This document shows positions 53,976 to 61,894 of a DNA stretch of 64,000 nt, one piece after another. The stretch is from the NCBI GenBank assembly GCA_044228435.1, contig JBGAUW010000015.1:73463-137462 (forward strand), written 5' to 3'. The stretch comes from Bog-950 sp044228435 (GTDB taxonomy: Bacteria > Bacteroidota > Bacteroidia > Chitinophagales > LD1). The translations under genes and the position numbers were made by a program. Positions within the stretch are counted from its first letter, which is position 1; every line of letters begins with the position of its first letter. Below the pieces are notes generated by a model. It was not told the DNA's origin and ran no database searches. It was given only the letters and a program-made list of their open reading frames with translations.

Positions 53976-55559
53976 ATGAAAAAGCATAAACTAATTATGG
54001 CCCGTGTTTTTGTTTCAAAAGCACTTTTTACCCTACTGCTAATGTTGTTTGCACAATTAAACTATGCCCAACAGGCACCACTGTTTAGCACTTATTTTTT
54101 TAATAAGTATTTAAATAACCCGGCCTTTACCGGCATTGATAACGAATACCGCGCCTTTGGGTTTTACCGCTCGCAATGGGCCGATGTGCCCGGCAGCCCG
54201 GTTACCGGTGGCGCCACGCTGGAAGGCTCGTTTTGGAAAAACCGCATTGGCGTTGGCGCGTATGTGTTTAACGATAAAATTGGAGTGTTTAACCGCACCA
54301 ATGCTGCAGTATCGTATGCGCAAAAAATAATGTTTGCCAAGCACCATCAAATATCAATTGGTGTGCAGGGCGGTGCCTTTATTAACCGCATTAACTTTGC
54401 CGGCACCCACGCTGTAGATTACAATGACCCCGACCTGGCCAATTTAAAACCTAACCGGGCTGTGTTTGATTTAAACATTGGTATAAGCTACAAATTTAAA
54501 ACCTTGCTGGTGGGCTTTTCGGTGCCCAACGTGTTGCAGCCTAATGCTAGGTATGCCAATGTTTACGGCGGCGCTACCAACTATCAGTATGTAAGGCATT
54601 ACAATGCTTTTCTTCAATATAAAATAGTGCTGCTTAAAGGCAAGTTTAATATTACCCCTACTGTAATTATGCGCAAGGGCAAGGCTACCGGTTTTCAGGC
54701 CGATGCCTCTTTAATGCTCGATTACAACAACATTGTTTTTGTGGGGGCAGGTTATCGCAATATGTTTGGGGTTACCGGTATGGCTGGTGTAAATATACTA
54801 AACATGTTTACCGTGGCCTATGCTTACGATTATACAACACCGCGTATACTTAAGGGCCAGGTGGGTGCTACGCACGAAATTACAGCGGGCTTTCATATAG
54901 CTACCGATTATAAGCCTAAACGAAAAGCCCAGCCAAAAGATTTAATTAACCCTGAGGACCTGAATGCTTTAATGAATCGCAATGATACCTTATCGGCTAA
55001 GCTAAAAGCTACTGCCGGTAAATTGAACGAAACCGAAAAGCAAACCGCCGTATTAAAAGAAGATAACCAGCAATTGAAAGCGCAGGTAGATAGCCTGCTA
55101 CAGGCTAAAGCAGCCGCAGCACCGGTAGTTGCAGCTACGGCCGGAACTAATGCGCCTGCTAATACCCGGGCGCAAACCGCACCGGTTAATTTTAACGGCG
55201 CAGTAGATGTAACCAAAGCAAGCACTTACACGCTAAACGAAATTTATTTTAATGCGAACGACGACCAGCTTTTGCCCGCAAGCAAAACGCAGCTGGACCA
55301 GTTAACTAACTACATGCAGCAAAACCCTTCGGCCGAAATAATGGTTAAAGGTTATACCGATAATACCGGCGAGCCGGAATACAACTACCGCTTAAGCTTG
55401 CTAAGGGCTAAGGCCGTAGTTAACTACCTAACCGGCAAGGGCATTAATGCCAGCCGCCTTGATGCACGGGGCTATGGCATGCAAGACCCGGTGGGCGATA
55501 ACAATACTGAAGATGGCAGAAAGATGAACCGCAGAGTTGAGTTTACCGTGGGGCGGTAA
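53976..55559 (+). CDS. PorP/SprF-family outer-membrane protein fused to an OmpA domain
   Basis: The 527-residue protein has a signal region (about 1-32, ending NYAQQ) and a PorP/SprF beta-barrel-like domain (about 33-310) with FSTYFFNKYLNNPAFTGI and QWADVPGSP, the family hallmark. A coiled coil and alanine-rich linker (about 325-410) leads to an OmpA-like peptidoglycan-binding domain (about 417-527) with EIYFNANDDQLLPAS, NYRLSLLRAKAVVNYL and NRRVEFTV. PorP/SprF proteins work with type B cargo in T9SS; the OmpA part would anchor the complex to peptidoglycan. Normally these domains are on separate proteins. Translated after the giant SprB protein. Confidence 0.92.
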   Translation: MKKHKLIMARVFVSKALFTLLLMLFAQLNYAQQAPLFSTYFFNKYLNNPAFTGIDNEYRAFGFYRSQWADVPGSPVTGGATLEGSFWKNRIGVGAYVFNDKIGVFNRTNAAVSYAQKIMFAKHHQISIGVQGGAFINRINFAGTHAVDYNDPDLANLKPNRAVFDLNIGISYKFKTLLVGFSVPNVLQPNARYANVYGGATNYQYVRHYNAFLQYKIVLLKGKFNITPTVIMRKGKATGFQADASLMLDYNNIVFVGAGYRNMFGVTGMAGVNILNMFTVAYAYDYTTPRILKGQVGATHEITAGFHIATDYKPKRKAQPKDLINPEDLNALMNRNDTLSAKLKATAGKLNETEKQTAVLKEDNQQLKAQVDSLLQAKAAAAPVVAATAGTNAPANTRAQTAPVNFNGAVDVTKASTYTLNEIYFNANDDQLLPASKTQLDQLTNYMQQNPSAEIMVKGYTDNTGEPEYNYRLSLLRAKAVVNYLTGKGINASRLDARGYGMQDPVGDNNTEDGRKMNRRVEFTVGR

Positions 55560-55636
55560 TTTTATTCGACGGCTTTCTTAGCTATTGTGTAGCGCTTTGC
55601 TAAGGCTATTGCGGTAAAAGAAGCTGTGTTTGTTAT

Positions 55637-55909
55637 TCATAAGTTTTTGGCTTTGTATTTTATAGATAACGCAAGTAGGGTAAGGTTAACCACCAGCGAA
55701 AAGCTGTTGGCAATGCTTATAACCAAATCTTGGCGCATAATGCCATAGGCTATCCAAAGCGATAAACCGGTTAACAGGGTTATTACCATAGGCAGCGAAA
55801 TGTCATCGGCTTTCTTCTCTTTTATAATTTTAATTAACTGTGGCAACATGCTTACCGCTGTGCTTATGCTGGCCACTATGCCAACTATTAAAATTGTTTT
55901 GCTATCCAT
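55637..55909 (-). CDS. SemiSWEET sugar transporter
   Basis: The 90-residue protein has three predicted membrane helices and the SemiSWEET/PQ-loop motif SMLPQLIKIIKEKKADDIS near 20-38, typical of half-SWEET proteins that dimerise and carry sugars down a gradient. Conserved tail KYKAKNL. Length and layout are normal for the family. A short hairpin (CTTAGC/GCTAAG at about 55577-55604) lies downstream of it. No sugar pathway genes are adjacent. Confidence 0.92.
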   Translation of the reverse strand: MDSKTILIVGIVASISTAVSMLPQLIKIIKEKKADDISLPMVITLLTGLSLWIAYGIMRQDLVISIANSFSLVVNLTLLALSIKYKAKNL

Positions 55910-55930
55910 TTTTTAACTGCTGCAAAACAG

Positions 55931-55960
55931 TTGCCATGTGGTATTGTGCGTTTACCTTTT
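55931..55960 (+). promoter_or_regulatory. Candidate promoter of the SDR gene (TTG, 19 bp, TACCTTTT)
   Basis: TTG at 55931 and TACCTTTT at 55953, one base off TAnnTTTG, separated by 19 bp, 32 bp before the ATG at 55993. Tentative. Confidence 0.35.
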
Positions 55961-55992
55961 AGTTTAGTGCTGTAAATTAAACAGTTGCCGCT

Positions 55993-56790
55993 ATGGAATT
56001 GAAAACTAGATATGGCCAGTGGGCTTTAGTAGCCGGTGCATCGGAAGGCCTGGGTGCCGCCTTTGCACATTACCTGGCCGCCGAAGGTTTAAACATGGTG
56101 CTGGTAGCGCGCCGTACTGCGCCGTTAGAAGAACTGGCCGCTTTGCTTGCGGCCAAGTATAAAATACAAACGGTATGCATTAGCTGCGATTTGGCTTTGC
56201 CCGATGCGGCTACCCAAATTGCCACTGCCTTACAGGGCCGCGAAATAGATGTATTGGTTTATAATGCTGCTCTATCTTACATAGGCCCATTTGAAAGCGA
56301 TACGGCGGAGCATAACCGCCAAATTGCTCACGCCAATATGCTTACACCCATGAACCTGGTGCACCGGTTTGCCGCACCTATGCTTAAAAAGGGCAAAGGG
56401 GCTGTTATTTTAATGGCCTCATTAGCGGGCTTTCAGGGTAGTGGGTTTTTAGCCGCCTACGCTGCCAGCAAAGCTTTTAACCGCGTATTTGCCGAAAGCC
56501 TGTGGTACGAATGGAAGGATACGGGAGTAGATGTAATAGCCTGCTGTGCCGGTGCCACCGCTACGCCAAACTTTATAAATACCAAACCAGAGAAAGCCGA
56601 CTTTTTTGCACCCCGCGTGCAAAGCCCCGAAGAAGTAGTAAAGGAATGTTTTGAGCAACTGGGCAAAGGCCCATCGTTTGTAACCGGCACCGGTAATAAA
56701 CTGGCCAGCTTTATTATGCAGCGGCTTATGCCCCGCAAATTAGCTATAACCATTATGGGCGATACTACCCGGAAAATGTACCGTATTTAA
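55993..56790 (+). CDS. Short-chain dehydrogenase/reductase
   Basis: The 265 residues have a Rossmann motif GASEGLGAAFA near 15-25, VLVARR, the catalytic serine in MASLAGF, and YAASKAFNRV with YxxSK. The pattern resembles 17-beta-hydroxysteroid dehydrogenase-like SDRs and bacterial DltE/YqjQ-like enzymes. NAD(P)-dependent; substrate unknown. It ends in a 4-bp overlap with the convergent ERG4/ERG24-like reductase gene, an arrangement suggestive but not proof of a shared lipid or isoprenoid substrate. Confidence 0.92.
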   Translation: MELKTRYGQWALVAGASEGLGAAFAHYLAAEGLNMVLVARRTAPLEELAALLAAKYKIQTVCISCDLALPDAATQIATALQGREIDVLVYNAALSYIGPFESDTAEHNRQIAHANMLTPMNLVHRFAAPMLKKGKGAVILMASLAGFQGSGFLAAYAASKAFNRVFAESLWYEWKDTGVDVIACCAGATATPNFINTKPEKADFFAPRVQSPEEVVKECFEQLGKGPSFVTGTGNKLASFIMQRLMPRKLAITIMGDTTRKMYRI

Positions 56791-57866
56791 TAAACCCACG
56801 GAATTATCCGCTTAGGCACCTTAGCCACATACTCCTTCCATAGCGGGCCGTATTTTTCGGCGCAGCGCTTATCGTCGTCTATTTGCCGTGGAAACAACAA
56901 TACCACATAATACAGCGGATACAGCCACGGCCATGGCAGTAGCGGGTAGCCAACACAAAGTATTATACCGGTGGCCATTAGTATTTCGCCCAGGTAGTTA
57001 ATGTGGCGGCTAAGGCCCCAAAAGCCATTTACCAGCAACACCTGTTTACCATCGGTAACCGTTTGGGGTGTTATACCTAAAAATGTCTGCTTAGGGTCTT
57101 TCTTAAAATAATATTTCTGCAGGTTGGCGCCACGGCTTAGGCCCCAACCGGTAAAAAACAGTAGGGCATATAATACCAACAATGGGGTAGGTGTGCCGGG
57201 GTTAGGCAGCTCGGCGGTGCTCCACTGCGCTACCGAGTAAAAGAAAGGATAAAAGGCAATACAGCCCCAGCCCAGTTTAAAGCCAACGCGCTCGGCAAAA
57301 AAATCGTAGGTGTAAAGGTGCACCTCTTCAAAGTTTAAATACTCGGTTACAAAAAAGCTGAGCAGTGCAGTTGATAAAAACAAGCCCGGCGAGGATTGTG
57401 CCCCATACAGCAGATAGTGATGAACTGCAAAGCTAAGTATGTTCAGCTCCAGCATAATGGCGCCAATTAAATACAGCCACATTTTGGCATCTATACGGCC
57501 ACCCCATAGTTGGGGGTTCTCTAAGCGGCCTAAATAAAAATCGGCTAAAAATGAGTTTTTAACGGCGGGGTTTGGCAGCACTAACGCCAGCGAAAATATT
57601 AAGCCGAAGGTAACCGCTCCCCCAAGCCCAAGCCAGCGGTAGGTGTAAAACCAATCCCAGGGCAATAAGCCAAAATAACACAGGGCTACCCAGGTAGCTA
57701 CCACGGTAAACAATACCGGTAAGCCATTTAACCGGTAGCGCAGCTTTTCGGTAGTGCCGGTTTTAGTTACATAGCCAATAACCCAGCGACCGGGCATGGC
57801 ATAGTTTAAAATAAAAATATAAAGGTAAACCAACACCGGTGCCAAAAAGCCTGCTGCTTGTTCCAT
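56787..57866 (-). CDS. ERG4/ERG24-like membrane reductase
   Basis: Predicted polytopic membrane protein of 359 residues with about nine helices. The C-terminal signature GFWGLSRHINYLGEILMATG and FPRQIDDDKRCAEKYGPLWKEYVAKVPKRIIPWVY matches the C14/C24/C7 sterol reductase family (ERG4/ERG24, DHCR7), including the NADPH-binding acidic and KYG-W-Y residues. The ATG at 57866 (MEQAAGFLAP) is preferred to a TTG at 57911. In bacteria, homologues act on sterols or isoprenoids such as carotenoid or cholesterol derivatives, or are ICMT-like; the substrate is unproven. It overlaps the SDR gene by 4 bp tail to tail. Confidence 0.82.
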   Translation of the reverse strand: MEQAAGFLAPVLVYLYIFILNYAMPGRWVIGYVTKTGTTEKLRYRLNGLPVLFTVVATWVALCYFGLLPWDWFYTYRWLGLGGAVTFGLIFSLALVLPNPAVKNSFLADFYLGRLENPQLWGGRIDAKMWLYLIGAIMLELNILSFAVHHYLLYGAQSSPGLFLSTALLSFFVTEYLNFEEVHLYTYDFFAERVGFKLGWGCIAFYPFFYSVAQWSTAELPNPGTPTPLLVLYALLFFTGWGLSRGANLQKYYFKKDPKQTFLGITPQTVTDGKQVLLVNGFWGLSRHINYLGEILMATGIILCVGYPLLPWPWLYPLYYVVLLFPRQIDDDKRCAEKYGPLWKEYVAKVPKRIIPWVY

Positions 57867-58020
57867 AGTCTCTATAAAATGAAAAATGAAATTATTTAAA
57901 AACCGCAGCAAACAAACAATAACCCGGCGCTAAAGGTTTTGGCAATATTTGTGGCTGGGCTAAAATATTAACAGTATATGACAGATAAAAAGCGAACTTG
58001 CTGTTAAATTAAGCATACCC

Positions 58021-58452
58021 ATGAACAAAACCGGCCCCGTAATAATTATTGAAGATGACGAGGATGACCAGCAAATGCTGGCTGAAATTTTTGTTCGTTT
58101 GGGTTATAAGCATCATGTTATATTTTTTGGCGATGGCAATAAGGCGCTCGATTATCTGAACCAAAAAGATGTGCAGCCCTTCCTTATACTATCCGATATT
58201 AATATGCCCCGCATTAACGGGCTTGAACTGCGCGATAAAGTGCAGGCCAGCGAGTTGCTTCACTTAAAGTGTATACCCTATTTATTTTTTACTACCAACG
58301 CCAATAAAAAAGCGGTAGTAGATGCCTACACCCTTTCGGTGCAGGGCTTTTTTGTAAAACCCAACACCTTCGATAAACTGGAGAATACGATTCGGAAAAT
58401 TATGGAGTATTGGATGGAGTGTATAGCGCCCAACGAATTTGAAAACGATTAG
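58021..58452 (+). CDS. Single-domain response regulator
   Basis: Receiver-only response regulator of 143 residues. Acidic pair in EDDEDD (11-16), phosphoacceptor Asp59 in LSDINMP, the conserved Thr in LFFTTN and Lys in FFVKPN. The pattern with an acidic N-terminus, LNQ and HLKCIPYLFFTT resembles Rcp1-type regulators that usually pair with a sensor kinase or phytochrome. No output domain and no kinase gene adjacent, so it probably signals through protein contact. Confidence 0.93.
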   Translation: MNKTGPVIIIEDDEDDQQMLAEIFVRLGYKHHVIFFGDGNKALDYLNQKDVQPFLILSDINMPRINGLELRDKVQASELLHLKCIPYLFFTTNANKKAVVDAYTLSVQGFFVKPNTFDKLENTIRKIMEYWMECIAPNEFEND

Positions 58453-58461
58453 GCTTTAATA

Positions 58462-59337
58462 TTACCAACTTAAATCCATTAGCAGGGCATAGTGGTCGCT
58501 CAGGTCCTCATGGTCTTTGCTCCAGCGCTGGCAATAGCTCCGTATAATGCGCTTAATTTGTTGCGGGCGCACGCCATTGGGCCGGTATAAAATATAATCA
58601 ATAATGTTTTGCTCCTTAGGGTCGTAGCGCTCCATATCGTTATTCAGGTGGTCGTTGGTACAAAACAGTTCGCCGGTAATGGGGCCATCTTCGGCATCTA
58701 AGGTAGTTACCATGCTTTGGTAATAAGCGGTATCGAAGTTAGAGATGTTATAATCGCCTACGCAAAATTGAGGTATACCGGGCTTAGCGAATTGCTTTAT
58801 CAGCCCGCTCATTTCGGCGCATTGGCTGGTTTTAAGTTCCAGCGAGCCTCCGCCGTTCAGGTGTGTGCCTGCAACATGGTAAACGCGGTTTCCATCGTTA
58901 ACCTCTACCAACAAGGCGCCTTTGCGGGCCCAGCAATCAAAATCTTCGCACTGGCTATATTGCACTTCGCCCAGTTTTTTAATAGGGTATTTGCTGTATA
59001 CCATTATACCCCCGTTTATTTTAAAACCCGGCTTTTTGTTTAACGGCCCAACACAGTATGGATATACTTTTTTCAGCAGCCGGCGCATAATACGGTTAGC
59101 GTTGTTATCAAAGGCTTCCTGCAATACCATTACATCGGCGTTTTCTTCCAGCAGGTGGGCCGGTATCATTTTGGCACGCCGTGCCGGTGCATGGTGTTCG
59201 CGCTTAATAAAAGCAGGCAGCATTTTAATGTTGTATGATAATATCCTCAACCGGTTGTTCGCATACGGCTCTGGCTCGCCGGCTATTGCGCAAAGTACAG
59301 ATAGAAAAAGATAAATGAACAGGAGGGTAGCTTTCAT
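58462..59337 (-). CDS. Secreted endonuclease/exonuclease/phosphatase family protein (sphingomyelinase-like)
   Basis: The 291-residue protein has a signal peptide (about 1-20) and a DNase I-like fold: LRILSYNIKMLP with the metal-binding Asn, DVMVLQEAFDN with the metal-binding Glu, AGTHLNGGG, FCVGDYNISNFD and late NIIDYILYRP and DLSDHYALLMDL with the catalytic histidine. The pattern, with VLQEAF and HLNGG, resembles bacterial neutral sphingomyelinases. It could cleave sphingomyelin-type lipids, which Bacteroidota make as sphingolipids, but other phosphodiesterase substrates are possible. Confidence 0.85.
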   Translation of the reverse strand: MKATLLFIYLFLSVLCAIAGEPEPYANNRLRILSYNIKMLPAFIKREHHAPARRAKMIPAHLLEENADVMVLQEAFDNNANRIMRRLLKKVYPYCVGPLNKKPGFKINGGIMVYSKYPIKKLGEVQYSQCEDFDCWARKGALLVEVNDGNRVYHVAGTHLNGGGSLELKTSQCAEMSGLIKQFAKPGIPQFCVGDYNISNFDTAYYQSMVTTLDAEDGPITGELFCTNDHLNNDMERYDPKEQNIIDYILYRPNGVRPQQIKRIIRSYCQRWSKDHEDLSDHYALLMDLSW

Positions 59338-59391
59338 TTATCGTGAATATAAACAACTGTATTGGTAGAAAGGAAAATAAATCTACTACAA

Positions 59392-59895
59392 CTAAGCATA
59401 CAAAAACGGCTCGTTGCCCTCTGCCATTACGCGTATGTTCTCCAGCACACGTTTCATATACAGCCGCCAAAAGGTTTTGGTAAACAGCCATTGGAGGGGA
59501 TATAGCAGCGGACTGCCGGCATGCATGGTATACGTGTATTCAATCAAAACTTTGTTGGGCTCCAGTTCGGTGGTTTTCCACTCGCCGGTAAACTTGTAAA
59601 AGCCAAGCATCCAGGCCTTAAAATCGCTTACCTCAATCTTCCAGTATGTATTTTCTATGCGTTCAATTAACTTATCGGTGCTGGCCTCGCCACCGGCTTG
59701 TGTAAGCGATGGGGCTACAAATACTTTTTTGCTGGCTCCCGGTTTGCCCCAGTCGGCATCGCCGGTGCAATGCGTTACTTTAGGCATTACTATAAAGCCG
59801 GTATGCACTTTGGCAACATCGCAAAGCATAGGGGCTTTAAACGCACGTTCTAAGGTGCAGTTGTAAATGGTGGTAACAGTAACGGTATTATTCAT
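59392..59895 (-). CDS. SRPBCC (polyketide cyclase/START-like) family protein
   Basis: The 167-residue protein matches the SRPBCC fold: VTVTTIYNCTLERAFKAPMLCDVAK, IENTYWKIEVSDFKAWMLGFYKFTGEWKTTELEPNKVLIEYTYTMHAG, and a C-terminal helix LQWLFTKTFWRLYMKRVLENIRVMAEG. No signal peptide. These domains bind hydrophobic ligands; the role here is unknown. It lies on the minus strand 54 bp upstream of the phosphodiesterase gene and may be co-transcribed with it. Confidence 0.82.
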   Translation of the reverse strand: MNNTVTVTTIYNCTLERAFKAPMLCDVAKVHTGFIVMPKVTHCTGDADWGKPGASKKVFVAPSLTQAGGEASTDKLIERIENTYWKIEVSDFKAWMLGFYKFTGEWKTTELEPNKVLIEYTYTMHAGSPLLYPLQWLFTKTFWRLYMKRVLENIRVMAEGNEPFLYA

Positions 59896-59950
59896 GGGTG
59901 GGTAATGTGTTGCAATAATACAGCATTAAATTATTTATTAATTTTATAGT

Positions 59951-60385
59951 ATGCGAAACCCAACCCTGTTATTTGCCCCGGTTTTTATTCTTTTTATTGT
60001 TACAGTAAGTTCCTGTAAAAAAGAACGTATAACTAAAGATTTAGCCGGTACTTACATAGTGTCGGGGCTGGAACCCAATAATCCTTATTCAAAAGATACT
60101 ATTACCAACCAGGCTATTGAAATAAGTAAAACGGGCAAAACCGACTTAACTGTAAACTTTAGTTTTTTACCCCTCGGCAAACCTTTAAAGTTAAAATGGG
60201 ATGATGGTGGCGGCGACCTGGGATATGCCTATTCAAGCTATGAGGTAAATAATAATGAAAAGTATCAGGTAGGTATACTGTTTTATAAGCACGACCAGGA
60301 TTCGATATTTATAAATTATCATTTTCAGGCCGATACGCCGAGTGTGGTTTACCACTATGTTTTAACCGGCAGAAAGAGAAGATAG
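59951..60385 (+). CDS. Small lipoprotein of unknown function
   Basis: Predicted lipoprotein of 144 residues with signal MRNPTLLFAPVFILFIVTVSSC and lipobox cysteine at 22, followed by KKERITKDLAGTYIVSG. The mature part is a short beta-rich domain (LPLGKPLKLKWDDGGGDLGYAYSSYEV, GILFYKHDQDSIFINYHF) that resembles lipocalin- or carboxypeptidase-regulatory-like small lipoproteins of Bacteroidota, but I cannot name the family. Divergent from the SRPBCC gene by 55 bp. Confidence 0.75.
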   Translation: MRNPTLLFAPVFILFIVTVSSCKKERITKDLAGTYIVSGLEPNNPYSKDTITNQAIEISKTGKTDLTVNFSFLPLGKPLKLKWDDGGGDLGYAYSSYEVNNNEKYQVGILFYKHDQDSIFINYHFQADTPSVVYHYVLTGRKRR

Positions 60386-60495
60386 GGCATTCGATAGCCG
60401 TGCAAAATTATTGGTTTATGCTTGCATGCGCCGGGGCTGTTGTTTTAATATATAAGCAATTATTTTTATATATGCAACACATAAACTAATGCCTT

Positions 60496-61221
60496 ATGCG
60501 CTACGCCATTTCGCTGTTATGCCTGCTTTTTTTATTTGGGGGCTGCAAAAAAAACGACCCTATTACTGCTTGCATTAATGAGGTGCCGGTTGCATTTGCC
60601 GGTACCCCGGTTACATTAACCAGTTGCTCTTTTAATGCTACCAGCTATTTGTGGGATTTTGGCGATGGAAGCACCTCTACCCAGGTCTCGCCAAGCCATA
60701 CTTATGCCAGTGCAGGCACTTATACGGTTACCCTTACGGCTACCGGTTCAGGTGGGTCGGTTGGTGCCACAAAAAGTATAACGGTGCAGGGCAGCAACGA
60801 AATAAATTATAACCCCGGTGCCTATAAAAGGGTGTATGTTTCGCGTATAGATGTTCCATCTTATCCGCGCACCAACACTACCGGCGGTAACTGGGATAGC
60901 GATGGGTTGCCCGACTTATTTGTTTACATGCTAAATATGGCCCAGGGCTCACTTTTCGATAATAGAAATAACTACCGCCCCGATGTAAACTATAGCGGTA
61001 CCGCGTGGGACCTTAGCAGCGCACCATATGCTTTTTCTTTTCCGCCAGAGGAGACCAAGTTTAACATACTGGTTACCCTTTTAGATGTTGATGGAGGGCT
61101 TTCGGAAACCGTAGCCAAAACACTACCCTTTAACCTGTTCGCTCCACAGTATTATGGCCAAAGCCAAATTACCATTATACAGGGCAGTTTTACCCTTAAG
61201 TTAGATCTTATTTGGGAGTAG
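60496..61221 (+). CDS. PKD-domain lipoprotein
   Basis: Predicted lipoprotein of 241 residues: signal MRYAISLLCLLFLFGGC with lipobox Cys17, then a PKD domain (about 27-100) with FNATSYLWDFGDGSTSTQVSPSHTYASAGTYTVTLTATG, and a C-terminal domain (about 105-241) with YKRVYVSRIDVPSYPRT and WDSDGLPDLFVYMLN, unnamed. PKD domains are surface protein interaction or carbohydrate-contact modules. Probably exposed on the outer membrane. Confidence 0.85.
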   Translation: MRYAISLLCLLFLFGGCKKNDPITACINEVPVAFAGTPVTLTSCSFNATSYLWDFGDGSTSTQVSPSHTYASAGTYTVTLTATGSGGSVGATKSITVQGSNEINYNPGAYKRVYVSRIDVPSYPRTNTTGGNWDSDGLPDLFVYMLNMAQGSLFDNRNNYRPDVNYSGTAWDLSSAPYAFSFPPEETKFNILVTLLDVDGGLSETVAKTLPFNLFAPQYYGQSQITIIQGSFTLKLDLIWE

Positions 61222-61259
61222 GCAGCAAGGTGGCCTATACTAAGTCGTAGTGCCTATAA

Positions 61260-61425
61260 CTATTTGGTGGCTCTCCAAAACGCGGTAGGGTCTGTAATAG
61301 CTAAATCAGTTACGTGCTTTTTATCCGGGCTACCTGTGGAGTATGAGTTTGCCAGGCGTTGGCAATTTGATAGAAGCAAGATGGCCAAAGCGCTTTTACT
61401 GCCCACTGGGCCTAGTATTGCTTAG
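61260..61425 (-). pseudogene. Decayed copy of the 3' end of the coiled-coil lipoprotein gene
   Basis: On the minus strand an open frame ending in TAG (61260-61262) encodes LANSYSTGSPDKKHVTDL then AITDPTAFWRATK, which matches the C-terminus of the intact gene at 61895-62755 (SSYTIGRPDKKHVTDL, TITDPTAFWRASK) nearly residue for residue. DNA identity is obvious over about 100 bases, then a short stretch resembling the KSK region follows with the intervening part lost, and a stop codon lies upstream. No start is available. It is a remnant of a tandem duplication. Confidence 0.8.
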
Positions 61426-61473
61426 TTTTGAAAACCTTAACTGCGCGTTTTTTAATTATTATGTTTAATTGAA

Positions 61474-61806
61474 ATGAATAACAAATTTCTTCCGTTTGCT
61501 GCGTTTATAACAATAGCGCTGGCTTTGCATTGGTGTGGTAATAAGGCTGAAGTTGATTTTATGAACAAATGTCTAAAACAGGAGTTTAAAGGCACTTTTG
61601 TAAAGAAGTTTCATCAACGGGGCGATAGGGTAATTATACTTACCGATAAAGGGGAGTTTGAAATAAGTACAGCCAGTGATTGTTTGTATGAAACCGTACG
61701 CCCCGGAGATACTTTAGAAAAGCCGGCAGGTTCAAATACATGTTTTATAAGGAACGGAACTATGGTGGTATGCAACTGCTATTACTTTGATGTAGATGAG
61801 AAGTAA
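61474..61806 (+). CDS. Small exported protein of unknown function, 110 residues
   Basis: Not recognised. An N-terminal hydrophobic signal (MNNKFLPFAAFITIALALHWC) that may be a lipobox (LHWC) or an anchor, then a compact beta-rich mature part with CLKQEFKGTFVKKFHQRGDRVIILTDKGEFEIST and cysteines at SDCLYETV, NTCFIRN and VCNCYYF. The pattern of cysteines suggests a disulfide-linked periplasmic domain. A terminator follows at 61839. Confidence 0.65.
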   Translation: MNNKFLPFAAFITIALALHWCGNKAEVDFMNKCLKQEFKGTFVKKFHQRGDRVIILTDKGEFEISTASDCLYETVRPGDTLEKPAGSNTCFIRNGTMVVCNCYYFDVDEK

Positions 61807-61838
61807 CAATAAACTGTTGGTGGTACCGTATAAACGCA

Positions 61839-61874
61839 CAAAAGGCAGAGGTTATTTCTAACTTCTGCCTTTTG
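61839..61874 (+). terminator. Intrinsic terminator, 15-bp stem
   Basis: Arm 61839-61853 pairs with 61860-61874 over 15 positions, one of them G-T, around ATTTCT, and a T-rich tail follows. It lies between the convergent 110-residue gene and the coiled-coil lipoprotein gene and can serve both. Confidence 0.7.
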
Positions 61875-61894
61875 TATTGTTATCAATCTCCGGT

